64,000 bases of DNA from Psychrobacter alimentarius (lineage in GTDB: Bacteria > Pseudomonadota > Gammaproteobacteria > Pseudomonadales > Moraxellaceae): contig NZ_CP014945.1 in assembly GCF_001606025.1 (NCBI RefSeq), positions 2,356,001 through 2,420,000 of the forward strand. Reading direction: 5' to 3'. The position numbers were made by a program, and so were the translations under genes. The notes below the pieces were generated by a model. That model saw nothing but the letters and a program-made list of their open reading frames with translations, had not been told where the DNA came from and searched no databases. Below, piece after piece: positions 18,790 through 28,568 of the stretch. The first letter of the stretch is position 1. Every line of letters begins with the position of its first letter.

Positions 18790-20124
18790 TTATTGCATGG
18801 ATGGAAAAAACACCAAGACAAGATGCAGCCAACCCGCCAAGAATCCTGTTAAGCCCCCTAAAATAATTAGAGTCATCTCATCTTCTCGGAATGCGGGACG
18901 CAATAAGTTTTGAAACTCATTGGGCGTCAATGCACGTATTCGATCACGGAACAGACCAAATATCTTACTGGCACGGCTTTCGTTCAGTTCAGGATCACGC
19001 AGCGGTACCATGGTTGCAATAATAGATTTATCAATAATGGTATTTTTTAATTGACCATATTCTCGGCGACCCAGCCCCACACGCAATGTAGTACTAATGA
19101 CTGGCGACTCTAGTACCTTATAGAGATGCGATTTCATCAAATCTCGCGTCTGTGCAGCACGTTCACCATACATCATCTCATTCATGATATTTTCAAGTGT
19201 GACCAAATCCTTGACGACGATCTCAGCAAAAACCTCAGATACTTCTTCTTGTCGCTTCATAAAACCGCCTTGTAGGCGATACTGTGCGATATGCGGTATC
19301 TGTGGCTTAATAAATGGGAAATGGCGTTGGACAGTAAAAAGCTTTAAATAAGGAATAAAACGCGGTTCGACTGGATTAAACACCATCCAAATAGCGATCC
19401 AATTGGTCAAAAAGCCCCAAATCGCAGCAAAAAACGGTACCGTCCAATGCTGTGGCACCAGCAGAAAGATAAACATCTGAATAATACCGAAAACCAAACC
19501 AATCAAAGCACTGATATGCCAAATAAAATTGATCTCTTTTTGACCCACTTTTAAAAACATATTCACCATCAAACGACGATCACTCTCCATCGTATTGACA
19601 ATCATCTTACGCATATCAACCAAATCTTCGACATGATAAGTCAGGTCAGTCACCAAGGACTGCATAATATTGGGCAATTCTTGATGCGCTTGAGCGTAGA
19701 CACGACGCTTTAGAGCGTAAGGCAGATTGCCCCACAAGGCTGGTGAATGATCCAGCATGATCTCATCAATCAATACCTCAAGATTTTCATCAACCGTATT
19801 GGTAATGAATACCGCCATTTGCTCAGGCTCCATTGCCTGAAAAAACTCATCAAGCGACCCAAGCTTCGATAGCGTCTGATCAACGATGACGCCCGATATT
19901 TTACCAGCCTTACGTGGGACGATACCTTGCCAGCCAATACCCGGTAAACCAAAAAACGGGAAATTTGGAATACGGATACCCCAAAACTTGATGGGATAGA
20001 ACAGCATTTTAAGCGCCATCCATACATGTATCCAAGTAACAAATGCCGTCACTGGTGGGATGGTTAACATGGCAAAAAACTCTGGGTGCTCAGCTATCGT
20101 CTGCCACAATGAAGTTGCATCCAT
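18790..20124 (-). CDS. DUF445 family membrane protein
   Basis: The 444-residue protein has a transmembrane helix near residues 20-45, a long loop, a pair of hydrophobic segments around 205-250 (WHISALIGLVFGIIQMFIFLL and PFFAAIWGFLTNWIAIWMVF are each split by turns), and a final helix at the C-terminus (LIILGGLTGFLAGWLHLVLV). This and the motif TNWIAIWMVFNPVEPRF fit DUF445 (YheB/YjiN-like). The function of the family is unknown. The gene is separate from the ccm operon, with a 208-nt gap between them. Confidence 0.82.
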   Translation of the reverse strand: MDATSLWQTIAEHPEFFAMLTIPPVTAFVTWIHVWMALKMLFYPIKFWGIRIPNFPFFGLPGIGWQGIVPRKAGKISGVIVDQTLSKLGSLDEFFQAMEPEQMAVFITNTVDENLEVLIDEIMLDHSPALWGNLPYALKRRVYAQAHQELPNIMQSLVTDLTYHVEDLVDMRKMIVNTMESDRRLMVNMFLKVGQKEINFIWHISALIGLVFGIIQMFIFLLVPQHWTVPFFAAIWGFLTNWIAIWMVFNPVEPRFIPYLKLFTVQRHFPFIKPQIPHIAQYRLQGGFMKRQEEVSEVFAEIVVKDLVTLENIMNEMMYGERAAQTRDLMKSHLYKVLESPVISTTLRVGLGRREYGQLKNTIIDKSIIATMVPLRDPELNESRASKIFGLFRDRIRALTPNEFQNLLRPAFREDEMTLIILGGLTGFLAGWLHLVLVFFPSMQ

Positions 20125-20626
20125 GACTTATCTTGCCTCTGGTTGATTGTCATTGCTAATAAACTATCTTTAGCAAATTAGAACGTATTAAGAAATACGC
20201 TCCGCCCATAATGGTGTCTATAAGATAAAAAAATGACTATAAATAAATCGCCTGATTTTAGCATACTTGCTACCTATTAGCACAGGTAGACCCTAGCCAA
20301 GTTGTGACTAGAGATGACAAGTTTTACCGCTTAACTGTATTGATAAAGCTTTCAAATGGCCTATCCCTGCTGAAACCATTGACAGTGACAAAATAAGTGG
20401 GCAAATACTGCGTCCTGTTATTTGTTCTGCTATAATCCGCGGGTAAATGCCAATACCTATTTCTCTACTTTTCTGCTTCTTAATTAATGCATCATAATTG
20501 CAAACAAGATCAGTCTATGTGATTGAAATCCTTCGCATTATCCTTTATGCTCACCGCACCTTGGTTCATAAACCCGCTCATGTATCTCTTTTATTGACTC
20601 ACCGACTGTTTGGGCTTTTACTTTAT
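20125..20626. other. Intergenic region between DUF445 gene and mrdA
   Basis: This divergent region is AT-rich. It has a good -10 box (TATAAT, 20431-20436) reading toward mrdA without a clear -35. I see no coding sequence or RNA gene. In-frame codons upstream of 20627 could extend mrdA by up to 43 residues but look non-coding. Confidence 0.5.
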
Positions 20627-22606
20627 ATGAATAAACCGCTAACTCCCAACACTGAACAGACCAATAGTGTTTTTACCTCTCGTATTATTATCCTTGGGGT
20701 TTTAATATTTTTAGGTTTGGGTGGCTTGATCATGCGTTATGGTTATTTACAAGTCTACGCCCACGATAAATACACCACTCAGGCAGATAACAACCGCATT
20801 AAACTGATATCTGCGCCGCCCAGCCGCGGTTATATTTATGATCGTAACGGTATCATATTGGCAGACAATCAGCCTGTCTTTACAGCCATGTTAAGCCCTG
20901 ACGAAGTTGAAAACCCAGAGCGCACGCTACATTTACTTGCGCCTATTTTTGATCTGACAGACAAAGACATTACTGATATTTTGGCTCGTATCAGCAAAAG
21001 TAAGAACGATCCTGTCACCATCAAAATCGACTTAACTGAAGCGCAGTTGGCACAGTTTAGCGAGCGTAAGCCTTTTTTTCGCGGCGTCACTATTCAAAGC
21101 AAGCTGACACGCTCTTATCCTTATGATGAGTTGTTTGCACACGTCATTGGTTATGTGGGCCGCATCAATGACAAAGAAAGCAAACGCATTGATAAAGACA
21201 AATACGCGGGTACTGACCTGATTGGTAAAATTGGTATCGAAGACTATTATGAAGATATTCTATTGGGCCAGCCGGGTTATCAATCTGTAGAGACTGATGC
21301 GCACGGCAATATCTTACGGCAATTAGATACTAAGCCGCCTGTATCTGGTAACGACATCACTTTGAGTTTAGATTACGGCTTACAAACTGTGGCTCAACAA
21401 CAGCTAGATGGACGTCGCGGTGCGATTGTCGCCATTGATCCAAAGAATGGCGATGTACTGGCATTTGTCAGCAACCCAAGCTATGACCCCAATCCTTTTA
21501 TTTCAGGCATCTCTTTTAAAGACTACGGCGCACTACAAGAAGATCCTGACGAACCATTATATAACCGAGCCTTACAAGGTATGTATCCACCTGGCTCAAC
21601 CATTAAACCTTTTGAAGGCTTAGGCGGTATTCATTATGGTTTACGCAATTGGGACACCACCATCTACGATCCCGGCTATTTTAGCTTACCAGGAGATTCA
21701 CATCGTTTCCGTGATTGGAAACGTGGCGGTCATGGCACGGTGGATCTGAAAAAATCTATCGTCATGTCAGTTGATACTTATTATTATAAATTGGCCTACG
21801 AGATGGGCATCCAGCGCCTTCATGACTGGATGGTGCGGTTTGGTTTTGGTGACCAGACTGGTATCGACTTACCCAACGAAAAATCAGGAATCATGCCATC
21901 ACCCAAATGGAAAAAAGACACTTATGATAAAGGGTGGTTACCTGGCGAAACCATCTCAGTCAGTATTGGACAAGGTTATTTCTTAGCCACGCCACTACAG
22001 ATTGCCAATGCAACTGCCATGACGGCAAACAAAGGCTATCACATTACCCCTCACCTATTAAAAAGCAGTGACGGGGCAGCAAAAGTCAACGTCATCACCA
22101 AACCTGATGGCAAAATTGATTATAATGGTAAGCCCTCTGACTGGGTACGCATGCATGAAGCAATGGAAGCAACTGTGAAAAGTGGTACAGCACGCCGCGC
22201 TTATAATCCAAAGTATCGTATAGCAGGTAAATCTGGAACCGCGCAGGTCAAATCCATTGCCCAAGGTAAACGTTATAATAAAGCCGCGCTAGATTCGCGT
22301 CACTGGGATCACGCTTGGTTCAATGGCTTTGCACCTGTAGATGATCCTCAGATTGCTCTTGCTGTATTGGTCGAAAACGGTGGTGGTGGTGGTGCCGTGG
22401 CCGCCCCCATCGGTCGTGAGCTTTTTGATTATTGGGTATTGCAACGTAAAACCAATCCTATTTTGCCACCAACCGCAGATGAGCTTCGTGCCATCAAACA
22501 CCAAAAAGCATTAGACAAGGCGGCGCGTGATGCTATTCGTGATAAAGAGGCAAAAGCATTAGAAGAAAAAGAAGCCCTAGCAGCTGCTGCATCAACATCT
22601 GAGTAA
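20627..22606 (+). CDS. mrdA: Penicillin-binding protein 2 (transpeptidase of the elongasome)
   Basis: PBP2 crosslinks peptidoglycan during lateral wall growth and works with RodA and MreB. The start at 20627 (MNKPLTPNTEQTNS) gives 659 residues and places one transmembrane helix at about residues 18-38, as in the family; the ribosome site is weak. Next come the dimerisation domain (PPSRGYIYDRNGIILADN) and the transpeptidase motifs: SxxK in YPPGSTIKPFEG (near 323), SxD/N in MSVDTYYY (near 381), and KSGTAQ (near 535). The tail is charged and Ala/Glu-rich, 40 residues beyond the domain. rodA is not adjacent; rsmD follows after 22 nt. Confidence 0.94.
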   Translation: MNKPLTPNTEQTNSVFTSRIIILGVLIFLGLGGLIMRYGYLQVYAHDKYTTQADNNRIKLISAPPSRGYIYDRNGIILADNQPVFTAMLSPDEVENPERTLHLLAPIFDLTDKDITDILARISKSKNDPVTIKIDLTEAQLAQFSERKPFFRGVTIQSKLTRSYPYDELFAHVIGYVGRINDKESKRIDKDKYAGTDLIGKIGIEDYYEDILLGQPGYQSVETDAHGNILRQLDTKPPVSGNDITLSLDYGLQTVAQQQLDGRRGAIVAIDPKNGDVLAFVSNPSYDPNPFISGISFKDYGALQEDPDEPLYNRALQGMYPPGSTIKPFEGLGGIHYGLRNWDTTIYDPGYFSLPGDSHRFRDWKRGGHGTVDLKKSIVMSVDTYYYKLAYEMGIQRLHDWMVRFGFGDQTGIDLPNEKSGIMPSPKWKKDTYDKGWLPGETISVSIGQGYFLATPLQIANATAMTANKGYHITPHLLKSSDGAAKVNVITKPDGKIDYNGKPSDWVRMHEAMEATVKSGTARRAYNPKYRIAGKSGTAQVKSIAQGKRYNKAALDSRHWDHAWFNGFAPVDDPQIALAVLVENGGGGGAVAAPIGRELFDYWVLQRKTNPILPPTADELRAIKHQKALDKAARDAIRDKEAKALEEKEALAAAASTSE

Positions 22607-22628
22607 GAGACGGTGAAAGAGACCTGTT

Positions 22629-23318
22629 ATGACCAAACCTTCAAACGGCCGCGAGCCAAAGAGAAACACTAAAGTCAAAAAAAATACAGCAGCAGGCGAT
22701 GTACGTATCATTGGCGGTCAGTTTAAACGTCGTATCGTCCATTTCGTCGAGGCTGACGGTCTACGTCCAACACCAGATCGTTTGCGTGAGACGTTGTTTA
22801 ATTGGCTGCTGGCTGATATTCATGGTGCGTATGTACTTGATAGTTGTGCTGGTAGCGGTGTACTAGGATTTGAAGCATTATCACGAGGCGCTGCCCACTC
22901 AACTTTTATTGAAGTCAATCCAGCGCAGAGTCATATGCTACGTCAAAGTGCTGACCAACTAAGACTCGATGCAACCACTTATCAAGTCATTCAGGGCACA
23001 GCTGAGCAAGTCTTGACTCAAAATCAATTGGTTCCACGTCATTTTGATTTGGTTTTCATTGACCCGCCTTATGCGCAGGATTTGTGGCAACCTATTTTGA
23101 TGGCATTAATCACCCAGTCGCTCATCAATACCGATACCTTGATTTATCTCGAAGCTGATAAAGAATTAGAAGATCAATTGATACAACTGGCAAATACCCT
23201 TAATAAAAATGTGACTGCACCGCACCAAGCAACACTAAAAGCAGTTGGCTTTGACTGTTTAAAACAAACCAAAGTTGGACAAGTTGTCGCTGGACTTTAT
23301 CGACTATCATCGTCATAA
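22629..23318 (+). CDS. rsmD: 16S rRNA (guanine(966)-N2)-methyltransferase RsmD
   Basis: RsmD methylates G966 of 16S rRNA using S-adenosylmethionine. The 229-residue protein has the family opening VRIIGGQFKRR, DGLRPTPDRLRETLFNWL, the SAM-binding VLDSCAGSGVLGFEALSRGA and the catalytic-type FIDPPYAQD (an N6/N2 DPPY motif). The first 25 residues are a lysine-rich extension. It follows mrdA by 22 nt and is probably co-transcribed. Confidence 0.94.
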   Translation: MTKPSNGREPKRNTKVKKNTAAGDVRIIGGQFKRRIVHFVEADGLRPTPDRLRETLFNWLLADIHGAYVLDSCAGSGVLGFEALSRGAAHSTFIEVNPAQSHMLRQSADQLRLDATTYQVIQGTAEQVLTQNQLVPRHFDLVFIDPPYAQDLWQPILMALITQSLINTDTLIYLEADKELEDQLIQLANTLNKNVTAPHQATLKAVGFDCLKQTKVGQVVAGLYRLSSS

Positions 23319-23414
23319 TTGTGTAGTATTTGTTAAAAATGTCTAAAACCGCTTAAAAACTGGCCCAACGCTGCAGTTAAATGTATATAAGGCAAAAATA
23401 AACCCCAATGCAGC

Positions 23415-23443
23415 TTGCAAGCGTAGGCGCTACTGCTTATAAT
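23415..23443 (+). promoter_or_regulatory. Sigma70-type promoter for rplM-rpsI
   Basis: TTGCAA (23415-23420) and a perfect TATAAT (23438-23443) are separated by 17 nt. Predicted start near 23450, giving a leader of about 60 nt before rplM. Confidence 0.75.
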
Positions 23444-23457
23444 GTGCAGTCTGTTTT

Positions 23458-23488
23458 TTGAGAGCCCCGTTCCCAGCTAAACTCTCAA
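23458..23488 (+). promoter_or_regulatory. Leader hairpin of the L13/S9 operon
   Basis: A 7-bp stem TTGAGAG / CTCTCAA closes a 17-nt loop in the 5' untranslated region, 25 nt before the rplM start. In several bacteria ribosomal protein L13 represses its own mRNA through a leader structure; that role is inferred here from position only. Confidence 0.45.
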
Positions 23489-23513
23489 CGAATTCTAATT
23501 TTAAGGTTTTATC

Positions 23514-23942
23514 ATGAAAACACTTAGTGCAAAACCAGCTGAAGTGACCCATGACTGGTATGTCGTAGATGCTGACGGCAAAACCCTTGGTCGCTTGGCT
23601 ACTCAAATCGCTAGTCGCTTACGTGGCAAGCATAAGACGTCTTATACTCCACACGTAGATACTGGTGACTTCATTGTTGTCATCAATGCAGAAAAAATCG
23701 CGGTAACGGGTAAAAAAGCACAAGACAAAAAGTATTATCGTCACACTGGTTACCCAGGCGGTATTAAAGAAACCAACTTCACGAAGCTGATTGCACATAA
23801 GCCTGAAGATGTTCTACACAAAGCAGTTAAGGGTATGCTTCCAAAAGGCCCTCTTGGCTATGCAATGATCAAGAAGCTAAAGCTATATGCGGGTACTGAA
23901 CATCCACATACTGCACAGCAACCTAAAGAACTAGACATCTAA
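23514..23942 (+). CDS. rplM: 50S ribosomal protein L13
   Basis: L13 is an early-assembling large-subunit protein that binds 23S rRNA. The 142-residue protein shows the family signatures [20 protein letters not shown], the segment [12 protein letters not shown] and the C-terminal motif [19 protein letters not shown]. Length equals that of E. coli L13. Good context (TTTTAAGGTTTTATC) precedes the ATG. It is the first gene of a two-gene operon with rpsI, 10 nt downstream. Confidence 0.98.
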   Translation: MKTLSAKPAEVTHDWYVVDADGKTLGRLATQIASRLRGKHKTSYTPHVDTGDFIVVINAEKIAVTGKKAQDKKYYRHTGYPGGIKETNFTKLIAHKPEDVLHKAVKGMLPKGPLGYAMIKKLKLYAGTEHPHTAQQPKELDI

Positions 23943-23952
23943 GGATATACTT

Positions 23953-24339
23953 ATGGAACGCAATTACGGAACTGGTCGCCGCAAGACGTCTACTGCTCGT
24001 GTATTTTTATCAAAAGGTACTGGCAGCATCGTTGTTAACGGTAAGCCACTTGACGAATACTTCAGCCGCGAAACTTCACGCATGGTTGTTCGCCAGCCTC
24101 TAGAACTACTAGATTCTGCTAACTCATACGATTTGTATGTGACTGTTGCAGGCGGTGGTATCAGTGGTCAAGCGGGTGCAATTCGCCACGGTATCACACG
24201 TGCATTAATCGAAGCTGACGAAACTTTAAAGCCTGCCCTAAAAGCAGCTGGTTTTGTTACTCGTGATTCACGTCAAGTTGAACGTAAGAAATTGGGTCTA
24301 CGTAAAGCACGTAAACGTCCACAATTCTCAAAACGTTAA
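23953..24339 (+). CDS. rpsI: 30S ribosomal protein S9
   Basis: S9 binds the head of the small subunit; its C-terminal tail reaches the P-site tRNA. The 128-residue protein has the opening [15 protein letters not shown], the glycine-rich [17 protein letters not shown] and the basic tail [18 protein letters not shown] ending in SKR, all diagnostic. The start follows AAGGATATACTT. It is co-transcribed with rplM. Confidence 0.98.
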   Translation: MERNYGTGRRKTSTARVFLSKGTGSIVVNGKPLDEYFSRETSRMVVRQPLELLDSANSYDLYVTVAGGGISGQAGAIRHGITRALIEADETLKPALKAAGFVTRDSRQVERKKLGLRKARKRPQFSKR

Positions 24340-24702
24340 TCAAAGCTCTCGCTTATTTTCTTGTTTCTGTTGGCTTTTTCTCGGAGCCACAGTATCAGTC
24401 TTAGATAAGCGTGTAGATTTGCAAAACCTTATAAGCTGGTCACAGCTTGTAAGGTTTTTTTATGTCTATATATAGCTCTTGGAGTGACAATGGGTTATTT
24501 AGATAGCGTTGGTTTACAATTTAAGCTGTTGTTTTCCTCACCAGGGCATCGACATTAATTATGCCTGACAGATGCCTCTTAGCGATTTTGACTTGCAAAG
24601 CACTTGACGCTACCCCATCATAATACTAAATTTTTATCATTAGCCTCAATGCCATAAGATAGCTATAACCCGATGCCATAAACCGTGCTGCAAAAGGATA
24701 TT
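24340..24702. other. Intergenic region between rpsI and the acyltransferase gene
   Basis: Its first part holds the rpsI terminator, described separately. After that I see only AT-rich DNA with no coding potential before the ribosome site AAAAGGA at 24692. Confidence 0.55.
24424..24461 (+). terminator. Rho-independent terminator after rpsI
   Basis: AACCTTATAAGCT and AGCTTGTAAGGTT form a 13-bp stem with one mismatch, followed by a T run. Confidence 0.92.
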
Positions 24703-25791
24703 ATGAAAGCGCCTGAACAATACGACCCCAGCAAATCTTCTTCAAAAAATCATATATCACCAAGTATCCAGCAGTCGATCAAATCGCCTGCCATACCTAC
24801 TGGCACGCCAACGATTAAGCAAACTCATAAGCGTACAGCACACGCTGAGAAAAAGCCCTTTCAAAAACAGTTTTTATTACCGAAATACTGGGGTATTTGG
24901 TTACTGTTTTTTATTATGCTACCCATGATGTATTTGCCCCTTCGTTGGCAGTTTTGGTTGGGACGTAAGCTTGGCATCTTATGTTATAAAATTGCAGGCT
25001 CGCGTCGCCGTGATACGTTAATCAACCTCAAGCTTGCCTTTCCAGAAAAGCCTGAAGCTGAGCGTGAACTAATGGCAAAACAAGTCTTTGTCAATCAAGG
25101 CATCGGTGTGTTCGAGACCTTATGCGCATGGTTTCGTCCAGATGTTTTCACTCGTACTGTTTCTATCTCTGGACTACAACACATCGTCAACGCTCAAAAA
25201 GACAATCGACCGGTTATCTTATTAGGGGCTCATTATACGATGCTTGATTTGGGTGGCTTATTTTGTGCCCAGTTTTTCCCTGTCGATTGTATGTATCGCA
25301 CACAGAACAATCCTCTGCTCGACTGGTTTATTTATAATGGTCGTACCAGCATTTTTGGTAAGCAAATTTCTAGCCGCGATATGCGCAGTTTGGTCAGTTC
25401 AATCAAGGCTGGGCACGTCATTTGGTACTCCCCTGACCAAGACTATGGCCTAAAACAAGGGGTCATGGCACCATTTTTTGGCGTGCCCGCTGCCACGATT
25501 ACTGCGTCACGTCGCATGGCCAAATTGGGCAGCAAAGATCACCCACCTGCTGTTATGGCATTGCACACTTATCGTCAAACGCCAGACAATCTGCCACGTG
25601 GCAAACGTCCCCACTATCATCTAACCATTACGCCTGAGCTGGATAACTATCCAAGCAACAACGAAGTCGCTGATGCTACTCGCGTCAATGAAGTGTTAGA
25701 AGGACTGATTCGTATTGATCCTACTCAGTGGATGTGGTTTCATCGCCGTTTTAAACACGGACCCAATGGACGTACCAATATCTATAAGTAG
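24703..25791 (+). CDS. lpxL: Lipid A biosynthesis lauroyl/palmitoleoyl-type acyltransferase
   Basis: This inner-membrane enzyme adds a secondary acyl chain to lipid A. The start at 24703 (MKAPEQYDPSK) follows AAAAGGA and gives 362 residues. A polar Ser/Lys/Pro-rich extension of about 55 residues precedes the normal family start FLLPKYWGIWLLF. One membrane helix is followed by the HX4D motif in LLGAHYTMLDLGG. Later LABLATAM features are YSPDQDYGLKQGVMAPFFGVPA and the closing QWMWFHRRFK. The choice between LpxL and LpxM is not certain from motifs alone; the extension is unusual in length. Monocistronic. Confidence 0.86.
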   Translation: MKAPEQYDPSKSSSKNHISPSIQQSIKSPAIPTGTPTIKQTHKRTAHAEKKPFQKQFLLPKYWGIWLLFFIMLPMMYLPLRWQFWLGRKLGILCYKIAGSRRRDTLINLKLAFPEKPEAERELMAKQVFVNQGIGVFETLCAWFRPDVFTRTVSISGLQHIVNAQKDNRPVILLGAHYTMLDLGGLFCAQFFPVDCMYRTQNNPLLDWFIYNGRTSIFGKQISSRDMRSLVSSIKAGHVIWYSPDQDYGLKQGVMAPFFGVPAATITASRRMAKLGSKDHPPAVMALHTYRQTPDNLPRGKRPHYHLTITPELDNYPSNNEVADATRVNEVLEGLIRIDPTQWMWFHRRFKHGPNGRTNIYK

Positions 25792-25917
25792 GACCTTATT
25801 CCCAAGAAAAATACTAGGGAAATTTGCTATACTTTGTACCTAATATTTTGCGTCATTCAAAACACACAATGACCAATGCATTGATAATAACTTGATAAAT
25901 AAAGTAATGGATTCCAC

Positions 25918-27003
25918 ATGAGTAATAACAGCATTCCTAATGAGCAGACTTCTGCCAGCTTAACCGAAGCCAAGCGTATCTTGACTGGCATCAAACCGAC
26001 TGGTATCCCGCATTTGGGTAATTATGTCGGTGCCATTCGTCCAGCAATCGAATCGATCCAAAATAGCGATCATGAAGCGTTTTTCTTTTTAGCTGATTAT
26101 CACGGAATTATTGGTTGTTATGATCCAGCTATTATTCATGAGTCCACAAAGGTGATTGCAGCCACATGGATTGCGTGTGGCCTAGATCCTGAACGCGTCA
26201 CCTTTTATCGTCAGTCAGACGTACCTGAGATTCCAGAACTGGCTTGGATTTTGAATTGTTCGTGCGCAAAAGGTCTGATGAATCGCGCTCACGCTTATAA
26301 AGCATCAGTCGATATTAATATGGAGAAAGCCGATGTCGATCCTGATCAAGGCGTGACCATGGGTCTGTTTGGTTATCCTGTTTTGATGGCCGCTGACATT
26401 TTGATGTTCAATGCCACGCACGTTCCAGTTGGTCGCGATCAAATACAGCATATTGAGATGGCGCGTGACATTGCAGGCACCTTTAATCATCGCTACAAGA
26501 CTCTATTTACCTTACCATCTGCTGTCGTTGATAACGACATTCCGTTATTGACAGGACTTGATGGTCGTAAAATGAGCAAAAGCTATAGCAATACCATTCC
26601 CTTATTTGGCGAGCCTAATTCGCAAGTGAGCTCCGAAAAGCAAATGCACAAAGCCATCATGAAAATCGTGACCAACTCACAGTTGCCTGATGAGCCAAAA
26701 GATCCTGACGACTCAGCACTGTTTGAGATATATAAAGCGTTTGCCACGCCTGAAGAAATCGCCGATATGCGTGCGCAGTATGCGGCAGGTATTGGCTGGG
26801 GTGATGCCAAGCAAGCCTTGTTCGACAAAATTAATACCGAGATTGCCCCATTCCGCGCGCGTTATGAAGAACTCATGGCCAATCCAAAAGAGCTAGAAGA
26901 AATCTTGCAGATGGGGGCAGAAAAAGCGCGTCGTCATAGCCGTAAGCAGCTAGATAAAACGCGTAGAGCCATTGGTATTCGTCCATTAGCAAAAATTAAA
27001 TAA
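25918..27003 (+). CDS. trpS: Tryptophan--tRNA ligase (TrpRS)
   Basis: TrpRS charges tRNA-Trp. The 361-residue protein is a class Ic synthetase with the HIGH-type motif [14 protein letters not shown] near residue 35 and the KMSKS motif in [13 protein letters not shown] near residue 218. The conserved [21 protein letters not shown] and [16 protein letters not shown] segments form the tryptophan and ATP sites. The C-terminus is basic. It is followed after 27 nt by an O-methyltransferase gene on the same strand. Confidence 0.95.
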   Translation: MSNNSIPNEQTSASLTEAKRILTGIKPTGIPHLGNYVGAIRPAIESIQNSDHEAFFFLADYHGIIGCYDPAIIHESTKVIAATWIACGLDPERVTFYRQSDVPEIPELAWILNCSCAKGLMNRAHAYKASVDINMEKADVDPDQGVTMGLFGYPVLMAADILMFNATHVPVGRDQIQHIEMARDIAGTFNHRYKTLFTLPSAVVDNDIPLLTGLDGRKMSKSYSNTIPLFGEPNSQVSSEKQMHKAIMKIVTNSQLPDEPKDPDDSALFEIYKAFATPEEIADMRAQYAAGIGWGDAKQALFDKINTEIAPFRARYEELMANPKELEEILQMGAEKARRHSRKQLDKTRRAIGIRPLAKIK

Positions 27004-27030
27004 TATATAAATTCTTGTTGGATACGGTTT

Positions 27031-27642
27031 ATGTCGCTGCATGATTATTTTGAGCGTACGTACTTTTTGTCTTACTGTCAGTCTTTATATAACAAAGACA
27101 GAGCGTATGATGTTGAACAAACAGATAGGCTAAATCGTCATCGTCATGTAGAGCCAGATTCTGCCCAGTTTTTAGCCAATATTGCCATGATAAGAAAACC
27201 CAACAAGGTGCTAGAAATTGGTACCTCAACTGGATTTTCGACTTTGTGGCTTGCTTACGGTTTACGTCACTGTCCCAATGTAGGTTTTATCTCGCTGGAC
27301 ATAGATAAAACCCGAAGTGACGTTGCTAAAAGCCACTTGCAAGCTGTTGGTTTATCGACTTTGGTGGATTTGAAAGTACAAGATGCATCTGATTATTTAA
27401 GTCAAAACCGTGAAATTTTCGATTTCATATTTTTGGATGCAGAACGCAAATTTTATAGCGACTATACTGAATATCTACACTGCGCATTAACTATCGGTAG
27501 TGTTCTTATCGTAGATAATGTCATTTCCCATAGTGGTGAGGTTAACCAGTTCTTAGCAGTTTTTAAGAACGATAAACGCTATATTTGTCATACATTAGAT
27601 ATTGGTGCAGGATTATTTATGGCAGTACGTCAGGAACCTTAA
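27031..27642 (+). CDS. O-methyltransferase family protein (COG4122 type)
   Basis: The 203-residue protein has the SAM-binding segment VLEIGTSTGFSTLWLAYGL, a second acidic strand FISLDIDKTRSDVAKSHL and the metal-type motif FDFIFLDAERKFYSDY, with DNVISHSGEVNQF after it. This is the catechol/caffeoyl-CoA O-methyltransferase fold. The substrate is unknown; some members modify tRNA (TrmR-like), which is an alternative. It lies between trpS and scpA with short gaps and is likely co-transcribed. Confidence 0.8.
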   Translation: MSLHDYFERTYFLSYCQSLYNKDRAYDVEQTDRLNRHRHVEPDSAQFLANIAMIRKPNKVLEIGTSTGFSTLWLAYGLRHCPNVGFISLDIDKTRSDVAKSHLQAVGLSTLVDLKVQDASDYLSQNREIFDFIFLDAERKFYSDYTEYLHCALTIGSVLIVDNVISHSGEVNQFLAVFKNDKRYICHTLDIGAGLFMAVRQEP

Positions 27643-27647
27643 GCCTT

Positions 27648-28484
27648 ATGGATATACGTGACAATACTGCTCTGCGCATTTATCAGACGCCCGTACAACA
27701 CCTTCCAGAAGATCTCTATGTACCACCACAAGCATTTGCTATTTGGTTAGAGCAATTTGCTGGGCCACTGGATTTTTTATTATACTTGGTCAAAAAGAAC
27801 AACGTTGATTTGACCCAGCTGCCAATATTACCCATCACTGAGCAATATCTGGCTTATATCAGCGAGCTGGACACAGCCCATTTTGAATTGGCAGGTGATT
27901 ATTTGCTGATGGCTTCCACTCTCATTGCCATCAAAACTGAGCTATTATTACCCAAGCCAGAAACGCCGACTGATGAGCGCGACCCCAAAGCAGAGCTTAT
28001 TGAACGTCTAGAAGAGTATGCGCAGATTAAAGCGGCCAGTCAGCGTTTGGATAACTTGGTGCGTCTCGAGCGAGATGTGTTTTTGGCGATGGTGAGTATG
28101 CCAAGTCAAGACGTGATGAAAACTGAATTACCCAATTACTCTCCTACCTTGTTGATTGATAGCCTCTTCAAAATGCAGTTACAGCCCGACTATCAGATGC
28201 ATACCATCAAAGTTGATACTGTACCGCTTGCTGACCGTATTGCCAGTATCAGTCGACAGCTCAGTACTGGAAGTGCTCGCTCCTTTTATGATCTACTAGA
28301 TAAGTCACAAGGCAAGGTGGGAGTTGTTGTCAGTTTTGTCGCTGTACTCGAATTGATGAAGCGGCAGCTCATTGGTGTGGTGAGTAGTGATACGGATGAT
28401 AACAGTTCAATGAATGTCGTTAATAATCATCAAGCTGATGCAGATGCTAAATTTGAAAATTTAACCTTTCAATGGCTGGTGTAA
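27648..28484 (+). CDS. scpA: Segregation and condensation protein ScpA
   Basis: ScpA is the kleisin that links SMC heads with ScpB in the chromosome-condensing complex. The start at 27648 (MDIRDNTALRIYQ) gives 278 residues; AGGAACC lies upstream, within the end of the previous gene. The N-terminal kleisin domain is clear: FAGPLDFLLYLVKKNNVDLTQL is split at the usual GPLDLLL motif, then FELAGDYLLMASTLIAIKTELLLPKP and the helix ELIERLEEYAQIKAASQRL. The C-terminal winged-helix half has VVVSFVAVLELMKRQLI. scpB follows. Confidence 0.93.
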   Translation: MDIRDNTALRIYQTPVQHLPEDLYVPPQAFAIWLEQFAGPLDFLLYLVKKNNVDLTQLPILPITEQYLAYISELDTAHFELAGDYLLMASTLIAIKTELLLPKPETPTDERDPKAELIERLEEYAQIKAASQRLDNLVRLERDVFLAMVSMPSQDVMKTELPNYSPTLLIDSLFKMQLQPDYQMHTIKVDTVPLADRIASISRQLSTGSARSFYDLLDKSQGKVGVVVSFVAVLELMKRQLIGVVSSDTDDNSSMNVVNNHQADADAKFENLTFQWLV

Positions 28485-28568
28485 CAATAACGAGTATCAT
28501 AAAAATAATCAGCATTGTAGAGATTGTTATGATTGATAACACAATTGTGAAAAAAGAGTACCTAGCTA

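Noticed and set aside
20498-20626. Upstream in-frame start for mrdA at 20498.
   Set aside because: The extra 43 residues do not resemble PBP2 starts, and the membrane helix is placed correctly from 20627.
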